A stretch of 64,000 bases of DNA from Brevibacterium aurantiacum (GTDB taxonomy: Bacteria; Actinomycetota; Actinomycetes; Actinomycetales; Brevibacteriaceae). Of the stretch, positions 17,406 through 26,833 are shown piece by piece. Numbering within the stretch: the stretch's first letter is position 1; the number at the start of each line of letters is the position of its first letter. The translations under genes were made by a program, and so were the position numbers. The stretch lies in contig NZ_FXZB01000006.1 of assembly GCF_900169065.1 (NCBI RefSeq), positions 102,175-166,174 on the forward strand, in the 5' to 3' direction. Under the pieces are notes generated by a model. The model was not told the origin of the DNA, did not search any database, and saw only the letters and a list, made by a program, of their open reading frames with translations.

Positions 17406-17437
17406 CTGTGCCTGCGTGCTCCCGCTCGTGCATGCCC

Positions 17438-18796
17438 TTAATCTTGCCGCGGATCGCAATCTCCGGACCTGTCCCTGCCGTCAGGCTCGTCGCCGTCTCG
17501 CGTGCCGTCTTCGAGCAGATTGAGCGCGCCCGGCAAAGTTCTCATCACGGTCAGTGGTGAGAGAAGCACCGGCAAAGACGCCACAATAGCCAGTGCGGCG
17601 AAGACCCACAGGGTCTCCACGATGCCGATTGAATGCCCGAACACTCCGCCAAGGAAGGCCCCGATGGGCATCGGACCCCAGACGAGGAATCGGATCGATG
17701 CGTTCATTCGCCCGAGCAGAGGTTTGGGACACAGCCGCTGACGAAAACTCACCTGAGTGATGTTGTAGACGACGACCGACGCAGAGAGCAGAAATCCTCC
17801 GACCGTCAGAGTCGGCACCGGTGGCAGGACCGATGCCAACGGCAGATTGAGGAAAGTGAGGCCTCCTGCCAGTGCGGACAGGGAGATGGTGCGACCTTCA
17901 CCGACGATGCGCTGCAGGGCGGGAGCGGCCAGGGCCCCGAGAAACCCTCCGGCGGCACTGATTGAGAGCACCAGGCCAAGGACGGCTTGAGGCTGATCGA
18001 GAGTGCGCAGAATGTATAGGGTCGACAGCGCGAAGATGGCTGAGGAGCTGAAGTTGCTGGTACCGGTGCAGGCGACGATTCTTACCAGAAGAGAATGACT
18101 GAAGGCGAAGGCCAGTCCAGCCCGAATCTCTTTCAGTAGGGGCTGTCTGCTTGTTGGACTGGGGGCCTGCTCTCGATGTCTGATCCGACTGACGAACAGA
18201 CTCGAAAGACCCATGCAGACACTGGTGATGCCGACCGTCAGTGGTGATCCGATGAGAGCTACCAGGCCTGCCGCCGCCGAGGGGCCGATGACATTGGCGG
18301 TCTGCTGACTGGCCTGGAGCTTCCCATTGCCCTCGGCGATCCGATCGCCGGTGACGATCTCTGGTAGGTACGACTGATTGGCCACATCGAAGAAGACGGT
18401 GATGATGCCGACAAGTGCAGCCACGATGCACAGGTGGACAAACGACAGCGCGCCGAGCAGCCAGGCCGCAGGAATGCTCAGCAGCACCAGGGCGCGGAGG
18501 ACGTCACCGGAGATGAGCACGTGCTTCTTGCGCATCCGATCGACCCAGGCGCCGGCAGGAAGGGCGATGAGGAGGAAGGCAAGAGACTCAAGAGTGGAGA
18601 GCACTCCCATCTCGAAAGCGTCCGCGTGGAGAAGCTGCACGGCGATGAGCGGCATAGCAAAGCTGACGAACTGGACCCCGAAGACGGAGACCGTGTCACC
18701 CATCCACAGCTGCCGGAAGTCATGATGGCGCCACAGCGACGCTGAACTGGTCACTTCAGTCGGGCTGGTCTTTTCGGGCGGGTCGTGCGCGGTCAT
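17438..18796 (-). CDS. MFS transporter, EntS/MFS_3-type exporter
   Basis: 452 residues from ATG 18796; GGAG lies upstream with suitable spacing, and a GTG at 18803-18805 in frame is less likely. Twelve predicted membrane segments; the MFS loop-2 signature appears as GAWVDRMRKKHVLISGD. The sequence style (RQLWMGDTVSVFGVQF near the start) matches the enterobactin-exporter-like and macrolide-type efflux group. The gene is divergent from an ArsR-type regulator, with paired palindromes between them, so expression is probably repressed until a ligand is present. The substrate is unknown. Confidence 0.88.
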   Translation of the reverse strand: MTAHDPPEKTSPTEVTSSASLWRHHDFRQLWMGDTVSVFGVQFVSFAMPLIAVQLLHADAFEMGVLSTLESLAFLLIALPAGAWVDRMRKKHVLISGDVLRALVLLSIPAAWLLGALSFVHLCIVAALVGIITVFFDVANQSYLPEIVTGDRIAEGNGKLQASQQTANVIGPSAAAGLVALIGSPLTVGITSVCMGLSSLFVSRIRHREQAPSPTSRQPLLKEIRAGLAFAFSHSLLVRIVACTGTSNFSSSAIFALSTLYILRTLDQPQAVLGLVLSISAAGGFLGALAAPALQRIVGEGRTISLSALAGGLTFLNLPLASVLPPVPTLTVGGFLLSASVVVYNITQVSFRQRLCPKPLLGRMNASIRFLVWGPMPIGAFLGGVFGHSIGIVETLWVFAALAIVASLPVLLSPLTVMRTLPGALNLLEDGTRDGDEPDGRDRSGDCDPRQD

Positions 18797-18826
18797 AGGC
18801 TCCACTCCGAGTCCTGGGCGTCGAGT

Positions 18827-18844
18827 GATTGAGATCTCTCAATC
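18827..18844. promoter_or_regulatory. Operator 1 of the MFS/ArsR divergon
   Basis: GATTGAGATCTCTCAATC: perfect eight-base arms around TC. It lies downstream of the predicted MFS promoter, between that promoter and the MFS start codon. Confidence 0.65.
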
Positions 18845-18860
18845 GCAAGTCTGGCAGGAG

Positions 18861-18880
18861 TGATTGAGTTAAGTCAATCA
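18861..18880. promoter_or_regulatory. Operator 2 of the MFS/ArsR divergon
   Basis: TGATTGAGTTAAGTCAATCA: seven-base arms with a central TTAA. Its complementary strand contains TTGACT, which can serve as the -35 of the MFS gene (CAGACT is 18 bases further). An 11-base direct repeat, GAGTGATTGAG, is shared with operator 1 at a 35-base step. Confidence 0.65.
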
Positions 18881-18895
18881 CTGTGGGGCGACCAA

Positions 18896-18923
18896 TTGAC
18901 TTCTCCCGATCACTCGTTAGCGT
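18896..18923 (+). promoter_or_regulatory. Promoter of the ArsR-type gene, leaderless arrangement
   Basis: TTGACT (18896-18901), 16 bases, TAGCGT (18918-18923), then six bases to ATG 18930. No ribosome site. Confidence 0.6.
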
Positions 18924-18929
18924 TGAGAT

Positions 18930-19493
18930 ATGAATGCTGAGCGCGCCGAGAACACAGCGCGGACCGTCGCGCGAGCCGTTGAACGCCGTGACGCCACCGA
19001 TGCCGAGGCGAAGGCCTTGGCATCGAGTCTGCGCATTCGCATCCTGCGGCTGTGCCTGGACGAGGCGCTGAGCAATCGCGAGATCGCCGAGGCGACCGAC
19101 CTTAACCCCGCGACATCGCTGCACCATGTGCGGATGCTTGCCGACACGGGTTTCCTCGAGGCACAGGAAGCCAGGCGAGGCCGCAGAGGTGCGCGAGAGA
19201 TTCCCTACCTCGCGACCGGTAAGAGCTGGTACATCGATGTCGGCGACGTGACGAACCCGATGATCGAGGCCTTCACCGCCGAGTTCACGGCGGCTCCCTA
19301 CGAGGAGCGCACGATGGGACGGATGGCGGCAATGCTCACCGAGGATGAGGTCGAGGAGTTCCGAAGCCGCATCGCCGAGCTCTTCGAAGAGTTCAAATCC
19401 CGGCGGAGCCGATCAGCCACCCGGCAATGGGGTCTCTTCATCGCTATGCACCCCAGCAGCCGGCACGAGGCAGACGAGCCTGGCGTCGAATGA
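18930..19493 (+). CDS. ArsR-type winged-helix transcriptional regulator
   Basis: 187 residues. N-terminal winged helix-turn-helix: SLRIRILRLCLDEALSNREIAEATDLNPATSLHHVRMLADTGFLE (quoted loosely across residues 30-75). A C-terminal acidic helical half probably makes the dimer or ligand site. No metal-binding CxC is seen, so an organic ligand is more likely than a metal (inference). Divergent from an MFS exporter and overlapping a methyltransferase by four bases (ATGA). The paired palindromes upstream are the probable binding sites. Confidence 0.85.
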   Translation: MNAERAENTARTVARAVERRDATDAEAKALASSLRIRILRLCLDEALSNREIAEATDLNPATSLHHVRMLADTGFLEAQEARRGRRGAREIPYLATGKSWYIDVGDVTNPMIEAFTAEFTAAPYEERTMGRMAAMLTEDEVEEFRSRIAELFEEFKSRRSRSATRQWGLFIAMHPSSRHEADEPGVE

Positions 19494-20245
19494 GCGATAT
19501 GCAGGGCAGTTCCAGACGAACAGTTGAAGCGTACAGCGACCCCAGGTGTGTCGCCGTCTACGATGCGCTGGAGGGTCTTCAGCGCAGCGATCTGAAGGTC
19601 TATGCGGCGATTGTCGAAGAGTTCGACGCGGACTCAGTCCTGGATGTGGGATGCGGGACCGGAACACTTGCACTGATGTTGGCCCGCCAAGGCTGCACGG
19701 TGACCGCCGCGGACCCATCCTCGGCGGCACTGGACGTGGCGCAGAAGAAATCAGACGCCGAAGGTGTGAACTGGGTGCACGGCACAGCCCCAGATGTCCT
19801 TCCGATTCAGGTGGACATGACGTTGATGACGGCCAACGCGGCTCAAGAGATCTCTGCCGACCGTGACTGGGCCGAGACTGTGAGCGCGATCCACGCGGCG
19901 CTGCGGCCCGGCGGGCGCTTTGTCTTCGAATCTCGAGACCCTGCGAAGCGCGCCTGGGAGTCGTGGACCAAGGAGAAGACGCGCCAAGTCGTCGAGGTGG
20001 CAGTCGAGGGGCAGGTCGAATCGTGGGTGCAGCTGCGCTCTGTGGGCGGAGATACGGTCGTCTTCGACAGCCCCACGATCTTCCAGCGTGATGGAGAGCG
20101 TATCGATGCGACGTCGACATTGAGGTTTCGGAGCAGAGAGTCGCTGAGGCAATCACTTGAGTCAGCAGGCTTCTGCGTGGACGAGATCCGGGATGCTCCG
20201 GACCGTCCAGGTCGAGAGTTCGTCTTCGTGGCTCGAAAAGTCTGA
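19490..20245 (+). CDS. Class I SAM-dependent methyltransferase
   Basis: 251 residues. SAM-binding motif I is VLDVGCGTGTLALMLARQG, motif II is VTAADPSSAALDVA, with RPGGRFVFESRDP further on. ATG 19490 overlaps the regulator stop (ATGA), so the two are translationally coupled; the open frame runs upstream without family sequence. The family includes small-molecule methylases; the target cannot be named. Its place in a regulator/exporter unit suggests it modifies the exported or inducing compound (inference). Confidence 0.85.
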   Translation: MSDMQGSSRRTVEAYSDPRCVAVYDALEGLQRSDLKVYAAIVEEFDADSVLDVGCGTGTLALMLARQGCTVTAADPSSAALDVAQKKSDAEGVNWVHGTAPDVLPIQVDMTLMTANAAQEISADRDWAETVSAIHAALRPGGRFVFESRDPAKRAWESWTKEKTRQVVEVAVEGQVESWVQLRSVGGDTVVFDSPTIFQRDGERIDATSTLRFRSRESLRQSLESAGFCVDEIRDAPDRPGREFVFVARKV

Positions 20246-20352
20246 AACGGCGGATCAGAACGGGGCGCACAACTGCCACCGAGGCAGTGTCTCAGCCCCG
20301 CCTCGGCGCGCCGAACCCTGCGGATTTACTGGGCAGGAGCGCATAATCGCCC

Positions 20353-20365
20353 TAAGATAAGAAGC
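20353..20365 (+). promoter_or_regulatory. -10 element of ftsK, leaderless arrangement
   Basis: TAAGAT (20353-20358) is followed by seven bases and then ATG 20366. No ribosome site and no clear -35. Confidence 0.45.
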
Positions 20366-23284
20366 ATGGCGACCAGAACGACTTCCCCCGCTTCTGGTAA
20401 AGGAAAAGGCACAGCGCGTAAAACTGCTGGTCGGACCGGGCAAGCGGGGACCAAGGAAGACCCCGGGACAAACGTTGTCTCCGGTGCGTGGAGGGGAGTG
20501 GCCCACATGGCCGGAAACCGTGCGCGAAAGATCCTCAGTGACGAACCGACCGATCAGTCACCGACGAAGAGAGACGGCACTGCCTTCTTCCTCATCGGTC
20601 TCTCGATCATCATCGCAGCCTTCGAATGGTGGAACATCCCCGGTGCGATCAGCGATGTTGTCCGCAACGTCGTCGAAGGCACCTTCGGCCGCGTAGCCCT
20701 CGCCCTGCCGGTGATCTTCACCGCATATGCGATCCGGCTGTTCCTGCGCGGAGACGACAACCGAGGCAACAACCGGATCCTCATCGGCATCATCTTGGGT
20801 CTGTTCGCAGCAGCAGGGCTGGCCCACATCGCCGCGGGCAACCCCAGCTTCGTCAACTCTCGTGAGGCCATGGCCAATGGGGGAGGGGCACTCGGCTTCG
20901 TCATCTCCTCGCCCCTTGTCGTCGCCACCACCGGATATGTGGCTGTTCCGCTGCTCATCCTGCTCGGGCTCTTCTCACTGCTGGTCATCACGGCGACACC
21001 TGTGCGCTCGATCCCCAAGCGCCTGATGGATCTCTACCTGCGTCTCACCGGAGGGGCTCGGCCCGATTCCGGGAAGCAGGACGGACAGGACTCGACCGAC
21101 CTCGTCGCCGACAATGCCCGAACCTCGACCCTCAAGCCCGTCATGGGCGCCAAGCGTCGCTCGCGGAAGAAGAAGACCGACCTCCCCGAGGGCGAGCATC
21201 CCGATGATGACACGGCGACCAAGGCCTACGACAAGGCCTACATCCACGAAAACGATGTCAGCGATGAAGAAGCTGACACCACCGTCATCGAACGTCCGCA
21301 GTTCAAGCCCGGCGAACGTCGGCCCACGAAGGCCGAGCGTGAAACAGCCGCGCTGAAGAAGACCATCGGCATGGACGACGACGCTGCCACCGTGGCGAAG
21401 AAGACCAACTCGGGAGCCGCCTCGGCGCCGGTGCCGTTGACGAACAACCCGGCACCCCCACCCACGGAACAGCTGCCCGAACGCGTCGAGCAGCTCACCC
21501 TGGCCGGCGACGTCACCTACACCCTGCCGGCATCGGACAACCTCCTGCCCGGACCTCCTGCGAAGGAGCGGTCCGAGGCCAACGACCGCGTCGTCGAAGC
21601 ACTGCGCGACGTTCTCGAGCAGTTCAAGATCGACGCGGCGGTCACCGGATTCTCCCGCGGCCCCACGGTCACCCGCTACGAGGTCGAACTCGGCGCGGGC
21701 ACCAAGGTCGAGAAGGTCACGGCGCTGTCGAAGAACATCGCCTACGCGGTGGCCAGCGCCGATGTCCGTATCCTCTCGCCGATTCCCGGCAAGAAGGCGA
21801 TCGGCATCGAGATCCCCAACTCCGACCGTGAGAACGTCGCCCTCGGCGATGTGCTGCGCTCGAAGGCCGCCCGCAAGACCGAGAACTCACTGGTCATGGG
21901 CGTGGGCAAGGACGTCGAAGGCGGCTTCGTCGTCGCCGACCTGTCGAAGATGCCTCACCTGCTTGTCGCCGGTGCCACCGGTGCCGGTAAGTCGAGCTTC
22001 GTGAACTCCATGATCACCTCGATCATGATGCGTGCGACCCCCGACGAGGTGCGCATGATCCTCGTCGACCCCAAGCGCGTGGAGCTCACGATCTACGAGG
22101 GCATCCCACACCTCATCACCCCGATCATCACGAACCCCAAGAAGGCCGCCGAGGCGCTCGAATGGGTCGTGCGCGAAATGGACGCTCGCTACGACGACCT
22201 CGCGAACTTCGGGTTCAAACACATCAACGAATTCAACAAGGCCGTCCGAGAGGGCCGCGTCGAAGTTCCCGCAGGATCGGAACGGGTGCTCCAGCCCTAC
22301 CCTTACCTGCTGGTCGTCGTCGATGAGCTCGCCGACCTGATGATGGTCGCCCCGCGCGACGTCGAAGCCTCGATCCAGCGCATCACGCAGCTGGCACGTG
22401 CGGCCGGCATCCACCTGGTCCTGGCCACCCAGCGACCCAGCGTGGACGTCGTCACCGGCCTGATCAAGGCCAACGTGCCTTCACGTCTGGCATTCGCCAC
22501 CTCATCCCTGGCCGACTCCCGAGTTGTGCTCGACCAGCCGGGTGCGGAGAAGCTCATCGGACAGGGCGACGCACTGTTCCTGCCCATGGGTGCTGCGAAG
22601 CCGATGCGTGTCCAGGGTGCGTGGGTCAACGAGTCGGAGATCGAAAAGGTCGTCGACCACGTCAAGGGCCAGCTCAAGCCGAACTACCGTGAAGATGTCG
22701 CGGTCGAGGCACCGAAGAAGGTCATCGACGAGGAGATCGGCGACGACCTCGAGCTTCTGCTCCAAGCCGCCGAGCAGGTCGTGACCACCCAGTTCGGTTC
22801 GACGTCGATGCTGCAGCGCAAACTGCGCGTCGGCTTCGCCAAGGCCGGTCGCCTCATGGACCTCATGGAATCTCGCGGCATCGTCGGACCCTCCGAAGGT
22901 TCGAAAGCCCGCGACGTGCTGGTGCGTCCCGAAGATCTGCCCGGCACCCTGGCGATCATCAAGGGTGAGACACCTCCGGATGAGGAACCGAGCTCCGCGG
23001 CAAGCGATGATGGTGGCTACGACGACGGTTCCGGCTACGGCGGGAACAGCCGGTCACAGGGCGGCACACAGTCGGCGGCCGGGGACTTCGATGAGGAGTT
23101 CGACGATTACGGCGACTCGGGTGCGAGCACCTCGGCGAGGTCATCAGGTTCCGGCGCCAATGACCGTTATGCGACGGGCGTGGGACATGCCGCAGACCTG
23201 CACGTCGGCGATGTCGATCCCGAGACGGGACTCGAAGTCGTCGAAACCAGCGGCGAAGACGCCTGGTCACTGACGGGTCGCTGA
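20366..23284 (+). CDS. ftsK: DNA translocase FtsK/SpoIIIE
   Basis: 972 residues. Septum-anchored motor that pumps chromosome ends at division. A basic N-terminus is followed by four membrane segments (about residues 70-215), an acidic linker to about 410, then the motor: Walker A GATGAGKSS, Walker B LLVVVDELADLMM and ATQRPSVDVVTG. The gamma DNA-recognition winged helix is STSMLQRKLRVGFAKAGRLMD. About 120 residues of Gly/Ser/Asp-rich tail follow, longer than in many homologues. ATG 20366 is supported by the MATRTTS start and the -10 element seven bases upstream. Confidence 0.96.
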   Translation: MATRTTSPASGKGKGTARKTAGRTGQAGTKEDPGTNVVSGAWRGVAHMAGNRARKILSDEPTDQSPTKRDGTAFFLIGLSIIIAAFEWWNIPGAISDVVRNVVEGTFGRVALALPVIFTAYAIRLFLRGDDNRGNNRILIGIILGLFAAAGLAHIAAGNPSFVNSREAMANGGGALGFVISSPLVVATTGYVAVPLLILLGLFSLLVITATPVRSIPKRLMDLYLRLTGGARPDSGKQDGQDSTDLVADNARTSTLKPVMGAKRRSRKKKTDLPEGEHPDDDTATKAYDKAYIHENDVSDEEADTTVIERPQFKPGERRPTKAERETAALKKTIGMDDDAATVAKKTNSGAASAPVPLTNNPAPPPTEQLPERVEQLTLAGDVTYTLPASDNLLPGPPAKERSEANDRVVEALRDVLEQFKIDAAVTGFSRGPTVTRYEVELGAGTKVEKVTALSKNIAYAVASADVRILSPIPGKKAIGIEIPNSDRENVALGDVLRSKAARKTENSLVMGVGKDVEGGFVVADLSKMPHLLVAGATGAGKSSFVNSMITSIMMRATPDEVRMILVDPKRVELTIYEGIPHLITPIITNPKKAAEALEWVVREMDARYDDLANFGFKHINEFNKAVREGRVEVPAGSERVLQPYPYLLVVVDELADLMMVAPRDVEASIQRITQLARAAGIHLVLATQRPSVDVVTGLIKANVPSRLAFATSSLADSRVVLDQPGAEKLIGQGDALFLPMGAAKPMRVQGAWVNESEIEKVVDHVKGQLKPNYREDVAVEAPKKVIDEEIGDDLELLLQAAEQVVTTQFGSTSMLQRKLRVGFAKAGRLMDLMESRGIVGPSEGSKARDVLVRPEDLPGTLAIIKGETPPDEEPSSAASDDGGYDDGSGYGGNSRSQGGTQSAAGDFDEEFDDYGDSGASTSARSSGSGANDRYATGVGHAADLHVGDVDPETGLEVVETSGEDAWSLTGR

Positions 23285-23358
23285 CCGCAGCTGCACCTCG
23301 TGTCCTCTGAATAGGGCCCCATGCCCAACCGGCGAGGTGCGAATAGAACAGAACACGG

Positions 23359-23396
23359 CGTGGAGCCGACCGCTGAAACGAGCGGTCGGCTCCACG
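23359..23396 (+). terminator. Terminator after ftsK
   Basis: Perfect 16-base stem with a GAAACG loop, 75 bases after the ftsK stop. The pgsA -10 element follows 20 bases later. No long U-run. Confidence 0.75.
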
Positions 23397-23416
23397 CGTT
23401 TCACATGTCCCTCAGA

Positions 23417-23428
23417 TAGGGTTGTCAC
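23417..23428 (+). promoter_or_regulatory. -10 element of pgsA, leaderless arrangement
   Basis: TAGGGT (23417-23422) is followed by six bases and GTG 23429. Confidence 0.5.
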
Positions 23429-24133
23429 GTGAATGATCGACCAGAGAACAGCGCCCCGGAACAGACACCGGCAGAGCCCAGCCCGTGGAATGTTCCCAAC
23501 GCACTGACCGTCCTCCGGATCCTGCTCGTCCCCGTCTTCCTCGTCCTCCTGCTGGCCGACGGCGGCCAGGACATGACTATGCGGTGGTGGGCACTGGCTG
23601 TCTTTCTGCTGGCGATGGCAACGGACAAGATCGACGGTGATCTGGCACGCAAATACAACCTCATCACGAACTTCGGCAAGATCGCGGACCCGATCGCCGA
23701 CAAATCCCTGATGGCAGCGGCCCTCATCGGCCTGGCGATGATCACGGAGATCCCCTGGTGGGTTCCCGTCATCATCCTCATCCGGGAGCTGGGCATCACC
23801 GTGCTGCGCTTCTTCATGATTCGCATCGCCGTCATGCCCGCGTCCAGAGGCGGCAAGATCAAGACGGTGCTGCAGACTGTGGCCATCGGACTTTTCCTGC
23901 TCCTTACGCCGCTGGCTGAGTTCGTTTCTGATGGCGTGAATTTCGCTCTCATCGTATTCGCCTGGTTGGTAATGACTGCTGCCATCGTCGTCACTATTGT
24001 GACCGGGGTTGACTACTGCGTCCAGGCTGCGAAACTGGCCAAAGACTCGCACGCAGCTAACGGATCCGCCGGCGGACGCCCTGCCGATGGGCCTCCTGCC
24101 GGGGACGGGCACACCGGCACAGGTCCCAAGTAA
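23429..24133 (+). CDS. pgsA: CDP-diacylglycerol-glycerol-3-phosphate 3-phosphatidyltransferase
   Basis: 234 residues. Membrane enzyme making phosphatidylglycerol phosphate. The CDP-alcohol phosphatidyltransferase motif (D-G-x2-A-R-x8-G-x3-D-x3-D) is seen across DGDLARKYNLITNFGKIADPIADK (residues 69-92, quoted by position). About four to five membrane segments. The GTG start gives the family N-terminus NVPNALTVLRILLVP after a short polar lead. It sits between ftsK and the cinA-type gene, the standard actinobacterial order. Confidence 0.95.
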   Translation: MNDRPENSAPEQTPAEPSPWNVPNALTVLRILLVPVFLVLLLADGGQDMTMRWWALAVFLLAMATDKIDGDLARKYNLITNFGKIADPIADKSLMAAALIGLAMITEIPWWVPVIILIRELGITVLRFFMIRIAVMPASRGGKIKTVLQTVAIGLFLLLTPLAEFVSDGVNFALIVFAWLVMTAAIVVTIVTGVDYCVQAAKLAKDSHAANGSAGGRPADGPPAGDGHTGTGPK

Positions 24134-24137
24134 GATC

Positions 24138-24662
24138 GTGAACGAGACCGAGCTCTTCTCCCGCAGCCAGCACCTCATCACCACCTGCGCGCAGGTGGGA
24201 CTCTCGGTCGCGGCCGCAGAATCGCTGACCGGTGGTCGCTTCGTAGCGACACTCGTCGACGTCCCCGGAGCCTCCGCCGTCGTCCGCGGCGGGCTCATCA
24301 CTTATGCCACCGACCTCAAATCTCGGCTGGCCGGAGTCGACGCAGACCAGCTCGAAGAGACCGGGCCCATCGACGAAGTCGTCGCGGCCCAGATGGCGGC
24401 CGGCGCGGCACGCGAGTGCGTCGCCGACATCGGCGTCTCCTGCACGGGAGTGGCAGGACCAGACCCGCAGGACGAGAAACCGGTCGGTCTCGTCTACACC
24501 GCCATCGCCTTCGCCGGAAAGGCACAGGTCAGCGAGCACCATTTCGAGGGAGACCGAGAGGAGATCCGCAGCCAGACCGTGGCCGCCATGATGGCCGACC
24601 TCGACGACTTCGTCACCCGCTTGGCGTTCGGACCCGAAGCAGACGACACCGTCGAGGCCTGA
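24138..24662 (+). CDS. CinA C-terminal family protein (nicotinamide-nucleotide amidohydrolase, PncC-type)
   Basis: 174 residues. Stand-alone CinA C-terminal domain, expected to deamidate NMN to NaMN. Family sequence is clear: AAAESLTGGRFVATLVDVPG, GGLITYATDLKSRLAGV and VGVSCTGVAGPDPQD (here IGVSCTGVAGP). GTG 24138 starts four bases after the pgsA stop; earlier in-frame starts lie inside pgsA. The N-terminal MoCF domain of full CinA is absent, as usual in actinobacteria. Likely co-transcribed with pgsA. Confidence 0.9.
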   Translation: MNETELFSRSQHLITTCAQVGLSVAAAESLTGGRFVATLVDVPGASAVVRGGLITYATDLKSRLAGVDADQLEETGPIDEVVAAQMAAGAARECVADIGVSCTGVAGPDPQDEKPVGLVYTAIAFAGKAQVSEHHFEGDREEIRSQTVAAMMADLDDFVTRLAFGPEADDTVEA

Positions 24663-24858
24663 GTACGCATGCTTGGAATAAGTTTCACCTCGTTGAAGTT
24701 AACCAAGTAATGGCAATTGAAAGAACATGCACCGGTACCTTCGAATGGACTGGCAAAACCATCAGGTCACGCACCCAGGTTGGCGCTCGGCATCGACCGG
24801 GCTGTAAAGTTGAGTACACCGTTAGGGCAGTTCGCGGAGACAAAGGGAGGGACGCGTT

Positions 24859-25188
24859 ATGTTACTGAGAGTAGAAATCGGTGACGCGTTGCGTTCCGTT
24901 CGCCGCCGCCAGGGGAGGACCCTGCGCGATGTCTCCATGGGAGCCAGCGTCTCGCTGGGCTATCTCAGCGAGATCGAGCGCGGTCAGAAGGAAGCCTCCT
25001 CGGAGCTCCTCTCCGCAATCTGTGAGGCCCTCGACCTGCCGTTGTCGGCTCTGCTGTCTTCGGTCTCGGATCGCTTCGCACTCGAAGAAGGTGTTGAGAT
25101 TCCCGACACCATCCCACAGGAGCTTTCCGATAAGATCCTCGGTCGTCCCGGTGGTTACACCGTGCCACGACTGGCAGCCAAGCCCTAA
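24859..25188 (+). CDS. clgR: XRE-family regulator, ClgR type
   Basis: 109 residues. A single helix-turn-helix ([21 protein letters not shown]) and the ClgR C-terminal pattern, including a hydrophobic end (VPRLAAKP). In actinobacteria ClgR activates clp protease and DNA-repair genes and is itself a Clp substrate. Place between pgsA-cinA and recA matches the family. ATG 24859 is preceded by AAGGGAGGG. A TAAAGT hexamer at about 24806 may be its -10; no clear ClgR box is visible. The stop overlaps the next ATG. Confidence 0.88.
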   Translation: MLLRVEIGDALRSVRRRQGRTLRDVSMGASVSLGYLSEIERGQKEASSELLSAICEALDLPLSALLSSVSDRFALEEGVEIPDTIPQELSDKILGRPGGYTVPRLAAKP

Positions 25189-25415
25189 TGCGTCACACCC
25201 TCTACTGGGTCCTCATGAATGAGGAGTTCGGCGAGGCGCGAGCCGCATCACTGCACACGGATCTCGCGCTGAGCAGCTTGGGTTCCCGAACCGCTGAAGA
25301 AGCATTCAAAGCCGGAATTGAACCCCGCGACATCTGGATCGCCGTCTGCGACGCTTACGGTGTGCCGGAATCACGGCGTCTAGGCAAAGAGAAGCCACGC
25401 TCCCGTCCTTTCTGA
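25188..25415 (+). CDS. DUF3046 family protein
   Basis: 75 residues. Short conserved actinobacterial protein found between clgR and recA; the pattern [19 protein letters not shown] and DIWIAVCDAYGVPESRRLG is typical. Function unknown. Its ATG shares the last base of the clgR stop (TAATG), so translation is coupled. The length is normal for the family. Confidence 0.85.
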   Translation: MRHTLYWVLMNEEFGEARAASLHTDLALSSLGSRTAEEAFKAGIEPRDIWIAVCDAYGVPESRRLGKEKPRSRPF

Positions 25416-25720
25416 GCGGTGCTGATTTCTCCGTCGTGGCTGTATCTGCTCGATAGTGCTTCGCTCCTCAACGCGCATCGCCTCCGTCGAGCACAGCATC
25501 TGGTTCTCACGCACTGGCCGCACAAGGACATCGCGCAAAATAGTGCGACACGCGCCGACATATAGAACACTTGTTCCCATGTCGGTTATGCTGGTAATGA
25601 ATCACGGGACCTGTGACCATGAGTGGCTGATTATCCACGGGGGACTTCGTTCCTCTGTTGTTATGTCAGTGCCACCTTCTAGCCTTGGTCTCAACGGAAA
25701 ACGACACTTTAGGAGAGACC
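25416..25720 (+). promoter_or_regulatory. recA upstream region
   Basis: 305 bases without a gene. Holds the SOS box at 25565-25576. A possible promoter is TTGTTC (25571-25576), 18 bases, TAATGA (25595-25600), so the box covers the -35. The ribosome site AGGAG lies just before ATG 25721. Nothing else is recognised. Confidence 0.5.
25565..25576. promoter_or_regulatory. LexA (SOS) box of recA
   Basis: GAACACTTGTTC matches the GAAC-N4-GTTC core used by actinobacterial and Gram-positive LexA. It lies 145 bases upstream of the recA start codon and overlaps a likely -35. Confidence 0.75.
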
Positions 25721-26833
25721 ATGGCTCGTACACCGAAGAACCTGCAGATCCCGACCGGCGGCGACAAGTCGAAGGCACTCGACGCCGCGCTGGGTCAGAT
25801 CGACCGCAACTACGGCAAGGGTGCGATCATGCGCCTGGGCGAAGGAGTCCGGGAACCGATCGCCTGCATCCCCACCGGTTCCATCGCACTCGACATCGCT
25901 CTGGGCATCGGCGGACTGCCCCGCGGACGCGTCGTTGAGATCTACGGCCCGGAATCCTCGGGTAAGACCACCGTGGCGCTCCACGCTGTTGCCAACGCAC
26001 AGAAGACAGGCGGCATCGCAGCATTCATCGATGCCGAGCACGCACTTGATCCCGAATACGCGAAGAAGCTCGGCGTAGACACCGACCAGCTCCTCGTATC
26101 TCAGCCGGACACCGGTGAGCAGGCACTCGAAATCGCCGACATGCTCATTCGCTCCGGAGCGCTCGACGTCATCGTCATCGACTCCGTCGCAGCTCTCGTG
26201 CCGAAGGCCGAAATCGAAGGTGAGATGGGTGACAGCCACGTCGGGCTCCAGGCACGACTGATGTCGCAGGCACTGCGTAAGATCGCGGGCGCACTGTCCC
26301 AGTCGAAGACCACCGCCATCTTCATCAACCAGCTGCGTGAGAAGGTCGGCGTCTTCTTCGGCTCCCCGGAGACCACCTCCGGCGGTAAGGCTCTGAAGTT
26401 CTACGCCTCGGTGCGCATCGACGTGCGTCGCATCGAGACCCTGAAGGAAGGCCAGGACGCGGTCGGCAACCGCACCCGCGCCAAGATCGTCAAGAACAAG
26501 ATCGCCCCGCCGTTCAAGCAGGCCGAGTTCGACATCATCTACGGCCAGGGCATCTCCCGCGAGGGAAGCCTCATCGATATGGGCGTCGACAACGGCATCA
26601 TCCGCAAGTCCGGATCATGGTTCACCTATGACGGCGACCAGCTGGGCCAGGGCAAGGAGAACGTGCGTAACTTCCTGCGCGACAACCCAGGCCTGGCCGA
26701 AGAGATCGAGCTCAAGATCAAACACAAGATGGGTCTGATCAAGGTCGACGAACCCGAAGCAGACGCAGAAGCCGATCAGGCAGACGGCGCCGCAGCAGAG
26801 AGCTCGAAATCGGATGACGTCGAAGTCTCCTGA
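25721..26833 (+). CDS. recA: Recombinase RecA
   Basis: 370 residues. DNA strand exchange and LexA co-protease. Walker [10 protein letters not shown], Walker [17 protein letters not shown], loop 2 region [18 protein letters not shown] and the acidic C-terminal tail are present. ATG 25721 follows AGGAGAGACC. No intein is seen: the sequence is continuous at the sites where mycobacterial RecA inteins occur. It overlaps recX by about 20 bases. Confidence 0.98.
   Translation: MARTPKNLQIPTGGDKSKALDAALGQIDRNYGKGAIMRLGEGVREPIACIPTGSIALDIALGIGGLPRGRVVEIYGPESSGKTTVALHAVANAQKTGGIAAFIDAEHALDPEYAKKLGVDTDQLLVSQPDTGEQALEIADMLIRSGALDVIVIDSVAALVPKAEIEGEMGDSHVGLQARLMSQALRKIAGALSQSKTTAIFINQLREKVGVFFGSPETTSGGKALKFYASVRIDVRRIETLKEGQDAVGNRTRAKIVKNKIAPPFKQAEFDIIYGQGISREGSLIDMGVDNGIIRKSGSWFTYDGDQLGQGKENVRNFLRDNPGLAEEIELKIKHKMGLIKVDEPEADAEADQADGAAAESSKSDDVEVS

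Noticed and set aside
23343..23356. SOS half-sites near ftsK/pgsA (GAACAGAAC)
   Set aside because: Direct, not inverted, repeat of GAAC.
24663..24858. ClgR box upstream of clgR
   Set aside because: No convincing inverted GCG/CGC pair at the expected spacing; only a possible -10 is visible.
25721..26833. Intein in recA
   Set aside because: Protein is continuous and of normal length; no splice motifs.
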